Positions 1 to 6,155 of a stretch of DNA of 17,486 nucleotides are shown here, piece after piece; within the stretch, counting starts at the first letter, position 1; every line of letters begins with the position of its first letter. A program made the position numbers and the translations under genes. Origin of the DNA: JALOAP01 sp964632355 (lineage in GTDB: Bacteria > Chloroflexota > Dehalococcoidia > Tepidiformales > Tepidiformaceae); contig CAZWBW010000061.1 in the NCBI GenBank assembly GCA_964632355.1, forward strand, positions 1 through 17,486, in the 5' to 3' direction. The notes under the pieces were generated by a model that was not told the origin of the DNA, searched no databases, and was given only the letters and a program-made list of their open reading frames with translations.

Positions 1-557
1 GGCCGGTAGTACTCCTTGAGCTGCTGGATGTACGCCCGCCGCGGCCCCGGGTCGTCGATCGACCCCAGGTGCACCACCCCGGTCTTGATCCCCAGGAGTT
101 CCAGCGTTCGGTAGAGGAGCTGGATGACCTCCGCGTCCACCAGCGGGTCGGCCGAGCCGATGACCTCGCAGTCGAACTGCGTGTGCTGGCGGTAGCGCCC
201 CTTCTGCGGCCGGTCATACCGGAACATCGCGTGCGTGGTGTACAGCCGGACAGGCTGCGGCCAGCTCGCCATGCCGTGCTCCAGGTATGCCCGGCAGATC
301 GCCGGCGTGCCCTCGGGCGTCAGCGCCAGCAGGTCGCCACCCCGGTCCTGGAACACGTACATCTCTTTCTCGACGACGTCGGTCGTGTCGCCGCTGCCTT
401 TTTCGAACAGCGCCGCGTCCTCGAACGCCGGCGTGTCGATACGCTTGAACCCGAACAGGCGGGTGACTTCGAGGATCGCGTTGTTCACAGCCGTCCAGTA
501 CGGCTGCATGTCGGGGAGGATGTCCTGGGTGCCGCGAGGGGCCTGGAATCGGGGCAT
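1..557 (-). CDS. hisS: Histidyl-tRNA synthetase, N-terminal part (cut by window edge)
   Basis: Class II aminoacyl-tRNA synthetase that charges tRNA-His with histidine in the cytoplasm. Only about 185 N-terminal residues are present; the gene leaves the window on the left with no stop. The reading frame starts at ATG 557-555 with the typical opening PRFQAPRGTQDILP. It then shows TPEGT at residues 80-84 (the family's PEGT substrate-binding motif) and class II motif 2 around residues 112-131 (FRYDRPQKGRYRQ, ending in the conserved Glu131). No frame disruption is visible. The upstream Shine-Dalgarno match is weak. The gene diverges from rel, with 76 bp between the two starts. Identity is secure from the motifs; only the C-terminal half and anticodon-binding domain cannot be judged. 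Confidence 0.95.
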   Translation of the reverse strand, partial: MPRFQAPRGTQDILPDMQPYWTAVNNAILEVTRLFGFKRIDTPAFEDAALFEKGSGDTTDVVEKEMYVFQDRGGDLLALTPEGTPAICRAYLEHGMASWPQPVRLYTTHAMFRYDRPQKGRYRQHTQFDCEVIGSADPLVDAEVIQLLYRTLELLGIKTGVVHLGSIDDPGPRRAYIQQLKEYYR

Positions 558-580
558 TGTCCAACCGTAGTGGCGGGGTT

Positions 581-622
581 TCTACCGGTGGTAGAATAGA
601 GGGACTATCCGATCCGGAGCAA
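581..622. promoter_or_regulatory. Overlapping divergent promoters of hisS and rel with an inverted repeat
   Basis: On the plus strand TAGAAT at 592-597 is a good -10 for rel, giving a leader of about 30 nt with an AGAGGG ribosome site at 624-629; no convincing -35 is seen. On the minus strand TTGCTC (622-617), 18 bp, TATTCT (598-593) is a candidate promoter for hisS. The two -10 boxes lie on top of each other. The sequence TCTACCGGTGGTAGA at 581-595 is an inverted repeat with 6-bp arms and a 3-bp centre, and it covers both -10 regions. A protein bound there would affect both genes. Promoters are read by eye; the binding protein is unknown. Confidence 0.45.
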
Positions 623-633
623 AAGAGGGCTCA

Positions 634-2898
634 TTGCAGGCACGCGTACAGGAAGCGTCCGGTAGCAGTCTCGACATCGAAGGCTTGGTCGCGCGGGCCG
701 CGCAGTACCTGCCGCCCGAGCGCCTCGAGATCGTGCGCGAAGCCTATGAGTTCGCTGCCAAGGCCCACGACGGCCAGTTCCGCCGCACCGGCGACCCGTA
801 CATAACCCATCCGCTCGCCGTCACCGAACTTGTCGTCGGCCTCGAACTCGACCAGAACGCCCTCGCGGCGGCCCTCCTGCACGACGTCCAGGAAGACTGT
901 CACGTCCCGAACTCCGTCCTCGCCGAGAAGTTCGGCCCCGATGTCGCTCGCCTTGTCGACGGCCTCACCAAACTCGAAAAGCTCCCGATTCGTTTCGAGC
1001 CCACCGACCAGGCCGCCCGTGACGGTGTCCAGGCACAGAACCTCCGGAAGATGTTCCTCGCCATGGCCGAGGACATCCGCGTCGTGCTCATCAAGCTCTG
1101 CGACCGCCTGCACAACATGCGCACGCTCTGGGCGTTCCAGCCCGAGAAGCAGCGTCGCATCGCGCGGGAGACGATGGAGATTTTCGCTCCCCTGGCGAAC
1201 CGTCTCGGCGTCTGGCAGATCAAGTGGGAACTCGAAGACCTCGCCTTCCGCTATCTCGAGCCAGAGAAGTATCGGGAGATTGCTGACCTGCTCGCCTCGA
1301 AGCGGGCCGCGCGCGAGCGCTACATCCACGATGCGACGGAGGCCCTCAAGAAAGCGCTCGAGGAGGCCGGAATCCGCGCGGAGGTCACCGGGCGCGCGAA
1401 GCACATCTACAGCATCTACCAGAAGATGCAGCGCTACCGGGAGATGTCGAAGACCTTCGACCAGATCTACGACCTCCTGGCGGTTCGCATCTTCGTCGAC
1501 AACGTGGCGGAGTGCTACCACGCGCTCGGCGTCGTCCACTCGCTCTGGCGGCCGATTCCCGGCCAGTTCGACGACTACATCGCCAACCCCAAGGACAGCA
1601 TGTACCAGTCGCTCCACACCACCGTGGTAGCGCTTGGTGGCCGTCCGCTCGAAATCCAGATTCGCACCCACGAGATGCACCGCGTCGCCGAGTACGGCGT
1701 TGCGGCCCACTGGCGGTACAAGGAAGGCACGCGGCAGCAGGGCCGCGACGAAGAGCGCATCGCCTGGCTCCGCCAGTTGCTCGATTGGCAGCGCGAACTC
1801 GCGGGCGCCGAAGAGTTCGTTGAGAGCGTCAAGACCGACATCTTCCACGACCAGGTGTTCGTGTATACGCCGAAGGGCGAGGTGCTCGACCTCCCCGCCG
1901 GCGCGACGCCCCTGGACTTCGCGTACCGCATCCACACCGACCTGGGGCACCAGACCGTCGGCGCGAAGGTCAACGGGCGCATGGTCCCGCTGAACTCCAC
2001 GCTCCGCACCGGCGACCGCGTCGAAATCATGCGGAGCCGCACGAGCAAGGGCCCTTCGCGCGACTGGCTGAACCCGAATCTCGGCTACGTCCGCACCAGC
2101 CACTCGCGCGAGAAGATCCGGCAGTGGTTCCGGAAGCAGGAGCGCGCCGACAACATCGTCCATGGGCGCAACCTGCTCGATAAGGAGATGCGCCGCCTAG
2201 GCCTCGACCTGAACGAACGGCAGGACCAGATCCTGCAGATGTTCAACTACACGAACATGGACGATTTCCTCGCGGCGCTCGGCTACGGGGGCATCAGCAC
2301 CCAGGCCATTGCCCGGAAGCTCGCCCAACTCATCCAGGAAGAGGAAGCCGAGGCCGAACAGCCCGCGCCCGAGCCCGAGAAGCCCGCACCCGCAGCGCTC
2401 GGAAGCCCGAGCATGCGTGTGCTCGGCGTCGGGAACCTCCTCACCACGATGGCCCGCTGTTGCAATCCCGTGCCCGGCGATCAAATCGTCGGCTACGTCA
2501 CGCGGACCCGCGGCGTCACGGTTCATCGCGCCGACTGCCACAATATCCTCAACACCGACGAGCCGGAACGCCTTGTCGAAGTCGAATGGGGCACCGCCAC
2601 CCGGCTCTACCCGGCCGCTATCCGCATCGAAGCATGGGACCGCGTCGGCCTGCTCCGCGACATCACCACCGTCGTCACCGAGGACAAGGTCAACATGATG
2701 GGCGTTCGGACCATCGAGAACGGCGACGGCTCAGTCAGCATCCTCGCCACCCTCGAGACGACGGGCATCGAGCAACTCTCCCGGCTCCTCTCGCGTATCG
2801 AAGCCATACGCGGCGTCCGCAGCGTGGAGCGCGCCATCGAACGGAAGCGACAGAAAACCCAGCCTGCCGACGCTGTGGCCGCTCGCGCGCAGCAGTAG
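634..2898 (+). CDS. rel: Bifunctional (p)ppGpp synthetase/hydrolase (Rel/SpoT family)
   Basis: Long RSH enzyme of 754 aa, the usual length, which makes and breaks down the stringent-response alarmone (p)ppGpp. Domains in order: HD hydrolase (about residues 35-190, with His59, HDVQED at 83-88 and LCDRLHNMRTL, so hydrolase residues are intact); synthetase (about 235-375, with IYDLLAVRI, QFDDYIA at 311-317, YQSLHT and LEIQIRT); TGS (about 405-470); a Cys-rich region (MARCCNPVPGD near residue 606 and HRADCHN); and a C-terminal ACT domain (about 670-745). The TTG start at 634 follows AGAGGG at 624-629; no ATG or GTG lies near the expected N-terminus. The synthetase motif is unusual: bifunctional enzymes normally have RxKD, while this one has QFDD, closer to the ExDD of RelA. 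The stop is 1 bp from the stop of the convergent gene. Confidence 0.95.
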   Translation: MQARVQEASGSSLDIEGLVARAAQYLPPERLEIVREAYEFAAKAHDGQFRRTGDPYITHPLAVTELVVGLELDQNALAAALLHDVQEDCHVPNSVLAEKFGPDVARLVDGLTKLEKLPIRFEPTDQAARDGVQAQNLRKMFLAMAEDIRVVLIKLCDRLHNMRTLWAFQPEKQRRIARETMEIFAPLANRLGVWQIKWELEDLAFRYLEPEKYREIADLLASKRAARERYIHDATEALKKALEEAGIRAEVTGRAKHIYSIYQKMQRYREMSKTFDQIYDLLAVRIFVDNVAECYHALGVVHSLWRPIPGQFDDYIANPKDSMYQSLHTTVVALGGRPLEIQIRTHEMHRVAEYGVAAHWRYKEGTRQQGRDEERIAWLRQLLDWQRELAGAEEFVESVKTDIFHDQVFVYTPKGEVLDLPAGATPLDFAYRIHTDLGHQTVGAKVNGRMVPLNSTLRTGDRVEIMRSRTSKGPSRDWLNPNLGYVRTSHSREKIRQWFRKQERADNIVHGRNLLDKEMRRLGLDLNERQDQILQMFNYTNMDDFLAALGYGGISTQAIARKLAQLIQEEEAEAEQPAPEPEKPAPAALGSPSMRVLGVGNLLTTMARCCNPVPGDQIVGYVTRTRGVTVHRADCHNILNTDEPERLVEVEWGTATRLYPAAIRIEAWDRVGLLRDITTVVTEDKVNMMGVRTIENGDGSVSILATLETTGIEQLSRLLSRIEAIRGVRSVERAIERKRQKTQPADAVAARAQQ

Positions 2899-2899
2899 C

Positions 2900-3115
2900 T
2901 CAGGCAGCCAGCCGCCGCCGTACCGTTCCCGTACCAACCGAACCCGCGTATCGCCGGTGCCGCCGCACAGCGCGCGCACGGAATGGCACCACGTGCTGCC
3001 CGCCGACCGAGGGCTGCTTTGCCGCGCGGTACTCGGCGACCATCCCGCCCAGGATCACGAGCGCGGACCCGACCAGGAAGATGTCAAACATGATGGTGAG
3101 GAGCGGATTGACCAT
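2900..3115 (-). CDS. Small single-span membrane protein, possible SOS-induced gene
   Basis: A 71-aa product that I cannot assign to a family. Residues 4-27 form one hydrophobic segment (LLTIMFDIFLVGSALVILGG within it, with a lone Asp11). A short linker and a tail with many arginines follow, so the C-terminus is probably cytoplasmic. The start ATG at 3115-3113 is about 22 nt below a predicted transcription start from a strong minus-strand promoter (3174-3145), but its Shine-Dalgarno match is poor. The stop (2902-2900) faces the rel stop with 1 bp between. Support for a real gene is the dedicated promoter, the terminator of the preceding gene just upstream, and the clear membrane segment. The LexA-like boxes in the promoter suggest DNA-damage control. 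A division-inhibitor role is inference only. Confidence 0.6.
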   Translation of the reverse strand: MVNPLLTIMFDIFLVGSALVILGGMVAEYRAAKQPSVGGQHVVPFRARAVRRHRRYAGSVGTGTVRRRLAA

Positions 3116-3121
3116 CTCAGC

Positions 3122-3185
3122 ACATCCGTTCTAGTGGTCGGCAAATCCTATCGAAACGGATGTTCGAGTGTCAACACAAATGTTC
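3122..3185 (-). promoter_or_regulatory. Strong promoter with three LexA-like boxes
   Basis: Read on the minus strand, TTGACA (3174-3169), an 18-bp spacer and TAGGAT (3150-3145) form a near-consensus sigma-70-type promoter. Three copies of GAAC-N4-GT lie in the same orientation. They are GAACATTTGT (3185-3176) upstream of and next to the -35, GAACATCCGT (3165-3156) inside the spacer, and GAACGGATGT (3131-3122) in the leader. The middle copy, CGAACATCCGTTTC, matches 13 of 14 positions of the Bacillus-type LexA box CGAACRNRYGTTYC. The outer two keep the GAAC half and the GT of the second half. The layout, covering -35, spacer and transcription start, is that of a repressor operator. That the repressor is LexA is inference from the motif. 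Confidence 0.6.
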
Positions 3186-3195
3186 TAGATCGCGG

Positions 3196-3242
3196 GCAAA
3201 AGAAGAACCGCCGCATCCCACGGCCCAGGGGATAGCGGCGGT
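3196..3242 (-). terminator. Rho-independent terminator of the 62-aa gene
   Basis: On the minus strand ACCGCCGC, T, ATCCC (3242-3229 region) pairs with GGGAT, GCGGCGGT (3219-3207). This gives a 13-bp stem with one bulge and an apical loop, followed directly by the T-rich tail TCTTCTTTT. It lies 26 bp after the stop of the 62-aa gene (3268) and upstream of the promoter at 3174-3145, so the two small minus-strand genes are separate transcription units. Confidence 0.85.
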
Positions 3243-3267
3243 CCGTTCCAGAAGCTGACGCGGCTGC

Positions 3268-3456
3268 TTAGGCAGCCACGCGGTGCTCTTCGTTCGTGAT
3301 GAAGTCCGTGTCGCTAAGCCAGTTCTTGAAGACCTTTTCCGCGCCGCAGATCTTGCAGATGCCCTTGCTCGTCGGGCCGTTCGGCTCTTCGATCCGCCAG
3401 CGGTGGAAATGGTCGGCCTGCGTTTCGGGCTTCGGTGCAACGCTTGCTCGTGCCAT
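3268..3456 (-). CDS. Small Cys/His (putative zinc-binding) protein
   Basis: 62-aa protein of unknown function. His16, His18, Cys34 and Cys37 (HFHRW ... CKICG) form a possible zinc site; the phrase WRIEEPNGPTSKG lies between them. I recall very similar small proteins in Chloroflexota genomes but know no function for them. The start is well supported: ATG 3456-3454 is preceded by GGAGG (3467-3463) at a 6-bp spacing. The gene has its own promoter (3583-3555) and a strong terminator (3242-3196). It diverges from the HxlR regulator at 3602, and inverted repeats lie between them, so the regulator may control it. Zinc binding is inferred from residue spacing. Confidence 0.85.
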   Translation of the reverse strand: MARASVAPKPETQADHFHRWRIEEPNGPTSKGICKICGAEKVFKNWLSDTDFITNEEHRVAA

Positions 3457-3514
3457 GCTGTTCCTCCGTTTGGTTGACTCGCTTCGCGGCGCTCCACTAG
3501 GCTAGCGAGGGATG

Positions 3515-3540
3515 AGTAGTGGCACTACTATGTCGATAGT
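3515..3540. promoter_or_regulatory. Paired inverted repeats, candidate HxlR operator
   Basis: AGTAGTGGCACTACT at 3515-3529 has perfect 7-bp arms around one base. It overlaps ACTATGTCGATAGT at 3527-3540, which has 5-bp arms around four bases. HxlR/DUF24 regulators such as YodB bind TACT-N-AGTA type sites, and TACT/AGT elements recur here. The site lies in the leader between the small-gene promoter (3583-3555) and its start, in a position to block transcription. The link to the adjacent regulator is inference. Confidence 0.5.
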
Positions 3541-3554
3541 GCGCCACTCACCGC

Positions 3555-3583
3555 ATCTTACGTTCGCATTGCTATCAAGTCAA
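3555..3583 (-). promoter_or_regulatory. Promoter of the 62-aa gene
   Basis: Minus strand: TTGACT (3583-3578), 17-bp spacer, TAAGAT (3560-3555). Predicted transcription start near 3548 gives a leader of about 90 nt that contains the inverted repeats at 3515-3540. The -35 lies inside the degenerate repeat CTATCAAGTCAATAG, which may be a further regulator contact. Confidence 0.6.
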
Positions 3584-3601
3584 TAGTCATGGTGCTAGCC
3601 G

Positions 3602-4309
3602 ATGGGTAGAAACTTAAACAGCGGAAGATCTCCTCAACGGGACGCCCTTCCGCCTTCAGCCCCATCGGCACGGAAGTCCTATAACCATCCCTGCCTTATC
3701 GCCCGGACCCTCGACGTCCTTGGCGACCGCTGGACGCTCCTCATCCTTCGCGACCTGATGTCCGGGCTCCACCGCTACACCGACATCCTCGAAAACTGCG
3801 GCGGGATGTCGCCCAACGTGCTCTCCGACCGGCTGAAGCGTCTCGAAGCCGAGGGCCTCGTAGAGCGCCGCCGCGAGCGCGGCCTACCTCCCCGCGTCGA
3901 ATACCGTCTTACCGAAAAAGGCCGCTCCGTACGCCCAATCCTGGTTTCGCTGCTCGAATGGGGCCGCGAACACATTGGCGAATTCGACACCAAGAGCGTC
4001 AACACCGACTTCGCCGTCCGTGTTGTGCCCACCTTCTCCTTCAACCCCGAGAAGGCCCGCGATCTCGAAGCCCGTATGGTCGTCGAGATTTCCGACTGCG
4101 ACGATTGCAACACCTGGACCTTCGAGATCCAGGGGGGCCATATCCAGCCCCGTCGCCAGGCGCGCGAAGGTGCCGACCTCCTCCTCCGTACCACCACCGA
4201 AGGCTTCTTCCGGTTCATTCACGCCCGGGCCCCGGCTACCGAGTGCGGTGAGCTCATCGGCTCCGTCGAACTCGCGAACGCAATCCAGGCCTGTTTCGTC
4301 TCCGACTAA
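3602..4309 (+). CDS. HxlR-family transcriptional regulator with C-terminal SCP2-like region
   Basis: 235-aa regulator. Residues about 27-125 are the HxlR/DUF24 winged helix (HPCLIARTLDVLGDRWTLL, LRDLMSGLHRYTDI, SPNVLSDRLKRLEAEGLVE, then the wing and YRLTEKG). Cys31 sits at the position of the redox-sensing cysteine known in YodB/HypR-type members. Residues about 140-235 are an extra domain resembling SCP2 sterol-carrier folds, with CDDC near residue 165; many HxlR proteins lack this region. The ATG at 3602 comes right after an in-frame TAG at 3596 and has no clear ribosome site; it gives an N-terminal extension of about 25 residues before the usual start of the fold. The gene diverges from the 62-aa Cys/His gene and is followed 33 bp later by holA. 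The ligand is unknown. Confidence 0.85.
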   Translation: MGRNLNSGRSPQRDALPPSAPSARKSYNHPCLIARTLDVLGDRWTLLILRDLMSGLHRYTDILENCGGMSPNVLSDRLKRLEAEGLVERRRERGLPPRVEYRLTEKGRSVRPILVSLLEWGREHIGEFDTKSVNTDFAVRVVPTFSFNPEKARDLEARMVVEISDCDDCNTWTFEIQGGHIQPRRQAREGADLLLRTTTEGFFRFIHARAPATECGELIGSVELANAIQACFVSD

Positions 4310-4330
4310 GACCTTCGACCCTTCGCCCAC

Positions 4331-4343
4331 TACACTGACGCCG
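4331..4343 (+). promoter_or_regulatory. Candidate -10 box for a leaderless holA transcript
   Basis: TACACT at 4331-4336 lies 6 bp before the GTG start at 4343, so transcription would begin at or next to the start codon, and no Shine-Dalgarno sequence precedes the gene. No good -35 is present at the right spacing, so the call is tentative. The same arrangement, with a strong -35, is seen at 9622-9658. Confidence 0.35.
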
Positions 4344-5416
4344 TGATCCTGCTGCTCTACGGGGCCGACACCCTTGCCATCCGCCGACGTCTGCAGCAAT
4401 TGAAGGACGAGGCCGACGGCGGCACTGGCATGCTCGCGACCAACTACATCCAGCTCGATGGCCGCGAAGCGAAACCGGGTGACATCCTCGGCGCCGCGCT
4501 CTCGCCGCCGTTTCTCGCGCCGAAGCGACTCGTCGTCGTCGAGCACCTCCTCGAGCGGTTCCAGCAGCCCCGTGGCGACGTTCGTTCCCCACGCGCTCTC
4601 GGGCCGCTCGAACCGCTAATCGAGGGCCTGAAGAACGGCATCCCCGAGACAACCACGCTCGTCTTCCTGATGCCTGGCCGCCCTGAGCGAAACGCGCTTA
4701 TCGAGGCGCTCAAGAAAATCGACGGCGTCGTCGACGAGCACCACCCCGAGATCAGCGCGAAGGACCTGCCGCGCTACATCTCCATGGAGGCCGCGGCCCG
4801 CGGACTAAAGTTCCGGAAGGGCCCGCCGAAGCGCCCACACCCGGGCAGCGAAGAGTGGCTGCGTGGCGAATCGAGCGACCCCGTCGCGGTGCTCGCCGCC
4901 ATCACCCGCGGCGACACCATGGCGATCTCGAACGAGCTCGATAAGCTCGCCCTCTTCACCCTCGACCGCGGCGGCGAGGTCACCGTCGATGACGTCTACG
5001 AAGCGTGCGCCGGCGACAGCGAAGCCGGGCAGTTCGCCCTGCGCGACGCGGTTCTCGACGGCCGGCTGCGCGATGCGCTCACGACCCTCCAGCTCCTGCG
5101 CACCGAGTCATCGTTCTCCGAGCGCTACGTCCTCACCCAGCTCGTCTCGGCCTACCGGGGCCTCGCCCCGATCATCGAACTGGTGGAACAGGGCGCATCG
5201 GAGGACGAGATTGCGAAGGCGATGCCCGGCCGTTCGGGCCAATACGCGGGCCTCCGCCGCGACACCATTCGCCGCGCCCGCCGCATCGGGATGACCGGTC
5301 TTCGCCGCGCTTACGAAGCAATGGTCGAGGCCGAGCGCTCGTACAAGAAGAACGAGGTCAAAGAAGACCTCGCGCTCGAAATCCTCATCGGGAAGCTCGC
5401 CACCAACCGTTTCTAA
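4343..5416 (+). CDS. holA: DNA polymerase III delta subunit
   Basis: 357-aa clamp-loader delta subunit, which opens the beta sliding clamp during replication. The start MILLLYGADTLAIRRRLQQL matches the family's opening beta strand and helix. This is followed by the FLAPKRLVVVEHLLERF region, then STSL-like helical segments: SNELDKLALF near residue 197, FALRDAVLDGRLRDAL near 233, and the C-terminal collar helices with RRAYEAMVEAERSYKKNE. Length is normal for HolA (about 330-350). As expected for delta, no Walker A motif is seen. The GTG start at 4343 is chosen because the hydrophobic N-terminus begins there. The TAA stop overlaps the stop of the convergent tetR-family gene. Assignment rests on overall family resemblance. 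Confidence 0.88.
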   Translation: MILLLYGADTLAIRRRLQQLKDEADGGTGMLATNYIQLDGREAKPGDILGAALSPPFLAPKRLVVVEHLLERFQQPRGDVRSPRALGPLEPLIEGLKNGIPETTTLVFLMPGRPERNALIEALKKIDGVVDEHHPEISAKDLPRYISMEAAARGLKFRKGPPKRPHPGSEEWLRGESSDPVAVLAAITRGDTMAISNELDKLALFTLDRGGEVTVDDVYEACAGDSEAGQFALRDAVLDGRLRDALTTLQLLRTESSFSERYVLTQLVSAYRGLAPIIELVEQGASEDEIAKAMPGRSGQYAGLRRDTIRRARRIGMTGLRRAYEAMVEAERSYKKNEVKEDLALEILIGKLATNRF

Positions 5417-6060
5417 GCGGTCGCGGCCTCCGCCTGCGACTCGCCGACCGGTTCGTTCTTCGGCCCGTTCGTCAGGTACTCGATGAGCATGTCCTCGCAC
5501 TGCTTCGCGGCCTCTTCGAACGGGAATGCGTCCGGGTCGACGATCCACTGCAGCGCCAGCCCGGTGATCGCGCCGATCTGCCGTGCCGCTGCTGCCTCAG
5601 GGTCGATGTCATTCCGGTACACGCCCCGGAGCTGCCCGCGCCGGATGCCAGCCGCGGCAATCTGCCGGAAGTTCGCCCATAGCTCGCGGATCTGATCGCC
5701 GAGTTCCGGGTTCGAACGCCCATTCGCCGCGAAGTAGACGAATACCTGGTACACCGTCGGGTCTTCGACCGTGTAGGCCAGCGCGTGGCGAAGCGCCAGC
5801 CGTGCCTGCTCGATGCGGTCGTCTGTCTCCCGGATGGCCTTGAAGATGGCCTCGTTGAACATCTCCTGGCAGCGCGCCAGCACGCCCGAAAGCAGCGCAG
5901 ACTTGTCCTTGAAGTGGTACGAGACCAGGCCGCGGCTCACGCCGGCTTCACGGGTGATCTCGTCGATCGACGTCTCGTTCCAGCCCTTCTCGGCCATTAC
6001 GCGAATCGTCGCGTCGATAATCTGCTTCTTGCGAGCTTCTGCCACGTTCACTCGTGCCAC
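5413..6060 (-). CDS. TetR/AcrR-family transcriptional regulator
   Basis: 215-aa repressor-type protein. The N-terminal TetR DNA-binding domain is clear (residues about 8-58: KKQIIDATIRVMAEKGWNET, IDEITREAGVSRGLVSYHF, KDKSALL). The rest is an all-helical ligand domain whose sequence recalls BetI-type C-termini. I choose GTG 6060-6058 because GGGAG lies 5 bp before it and homologous proteins begin close to this point. The open frame continues upstream to 6399, but through the methyltransferase gene and without a ribosome site. Overlapping stop codons (CTAA at 5413-5416) join it tail to tail with holA. It follows the CoA-transferase/methyltransferase genes on the same strand after a 95-bp gap, so that operon is its likely target. 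The ligand is unknown, perhaps an acyl-CoA or the operon's substrate. Confidence 0.92.
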   Translation of the reverse strand: MARVNVAEARKKQIIDATIRVMAEKGWNETSIDEITREAGVSRGLVSYHFKDKSALLSGVLARCQEMFNEAIFKAIRETDDRIEQARLALRHALAYTVEDPTVYQVFVYFAANGRSNPELGDQIRELWANFRQIAAAGIRRGQLRGVYRNDIDPEAAAARQIGAITGLALQWIVDPDAFPFEEAAKQCEDMLIEYLTNGPKNEPVGESQAEAATA

Positions 6061-6117
6061 AACCACTCCCTGCAGCGCCGGTCGGCGCAAGAACGCCAGT
6101 TTTCGCGGATGCGGGGC

Positions 6118-6140
6118 AGTATACCGGGCGGTAGCCGCCC
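6118..6140 (-). promoter_or_regulatory. Candidate tetR promoter element with inverted repeat
   Basis: Minus strand TATACT (6123-6118) is a good -10 about 50 nt before the regulator's leader ends; no good -35 is visible. Directly upstream, GGGCGG-TAG-CCGCCC (plus strand 6126-6140) is a perfect inverted repeat with 6-bp arms. It could be an autoregulatory operator, or a weak hairpin ending the methyltransferase transcript, though it lacks a T-tract. Confidence 0.35.
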
Positions 6141-6155
6141 CCGCTCGTGGCCCGC

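Noticed and set aside
558..633. T-box leader for hisS
   Set aside because: Only 76 bp separate hisS from rel, too short for a T-box specifier, antiterminator and terminator; none was seen.
631..2163. 510-codon open frame on the minus strand opposite rel
   Set aside because: Antisense shadow of the rel reading frame caused by GC bias; no ribosome site or family resemblance.
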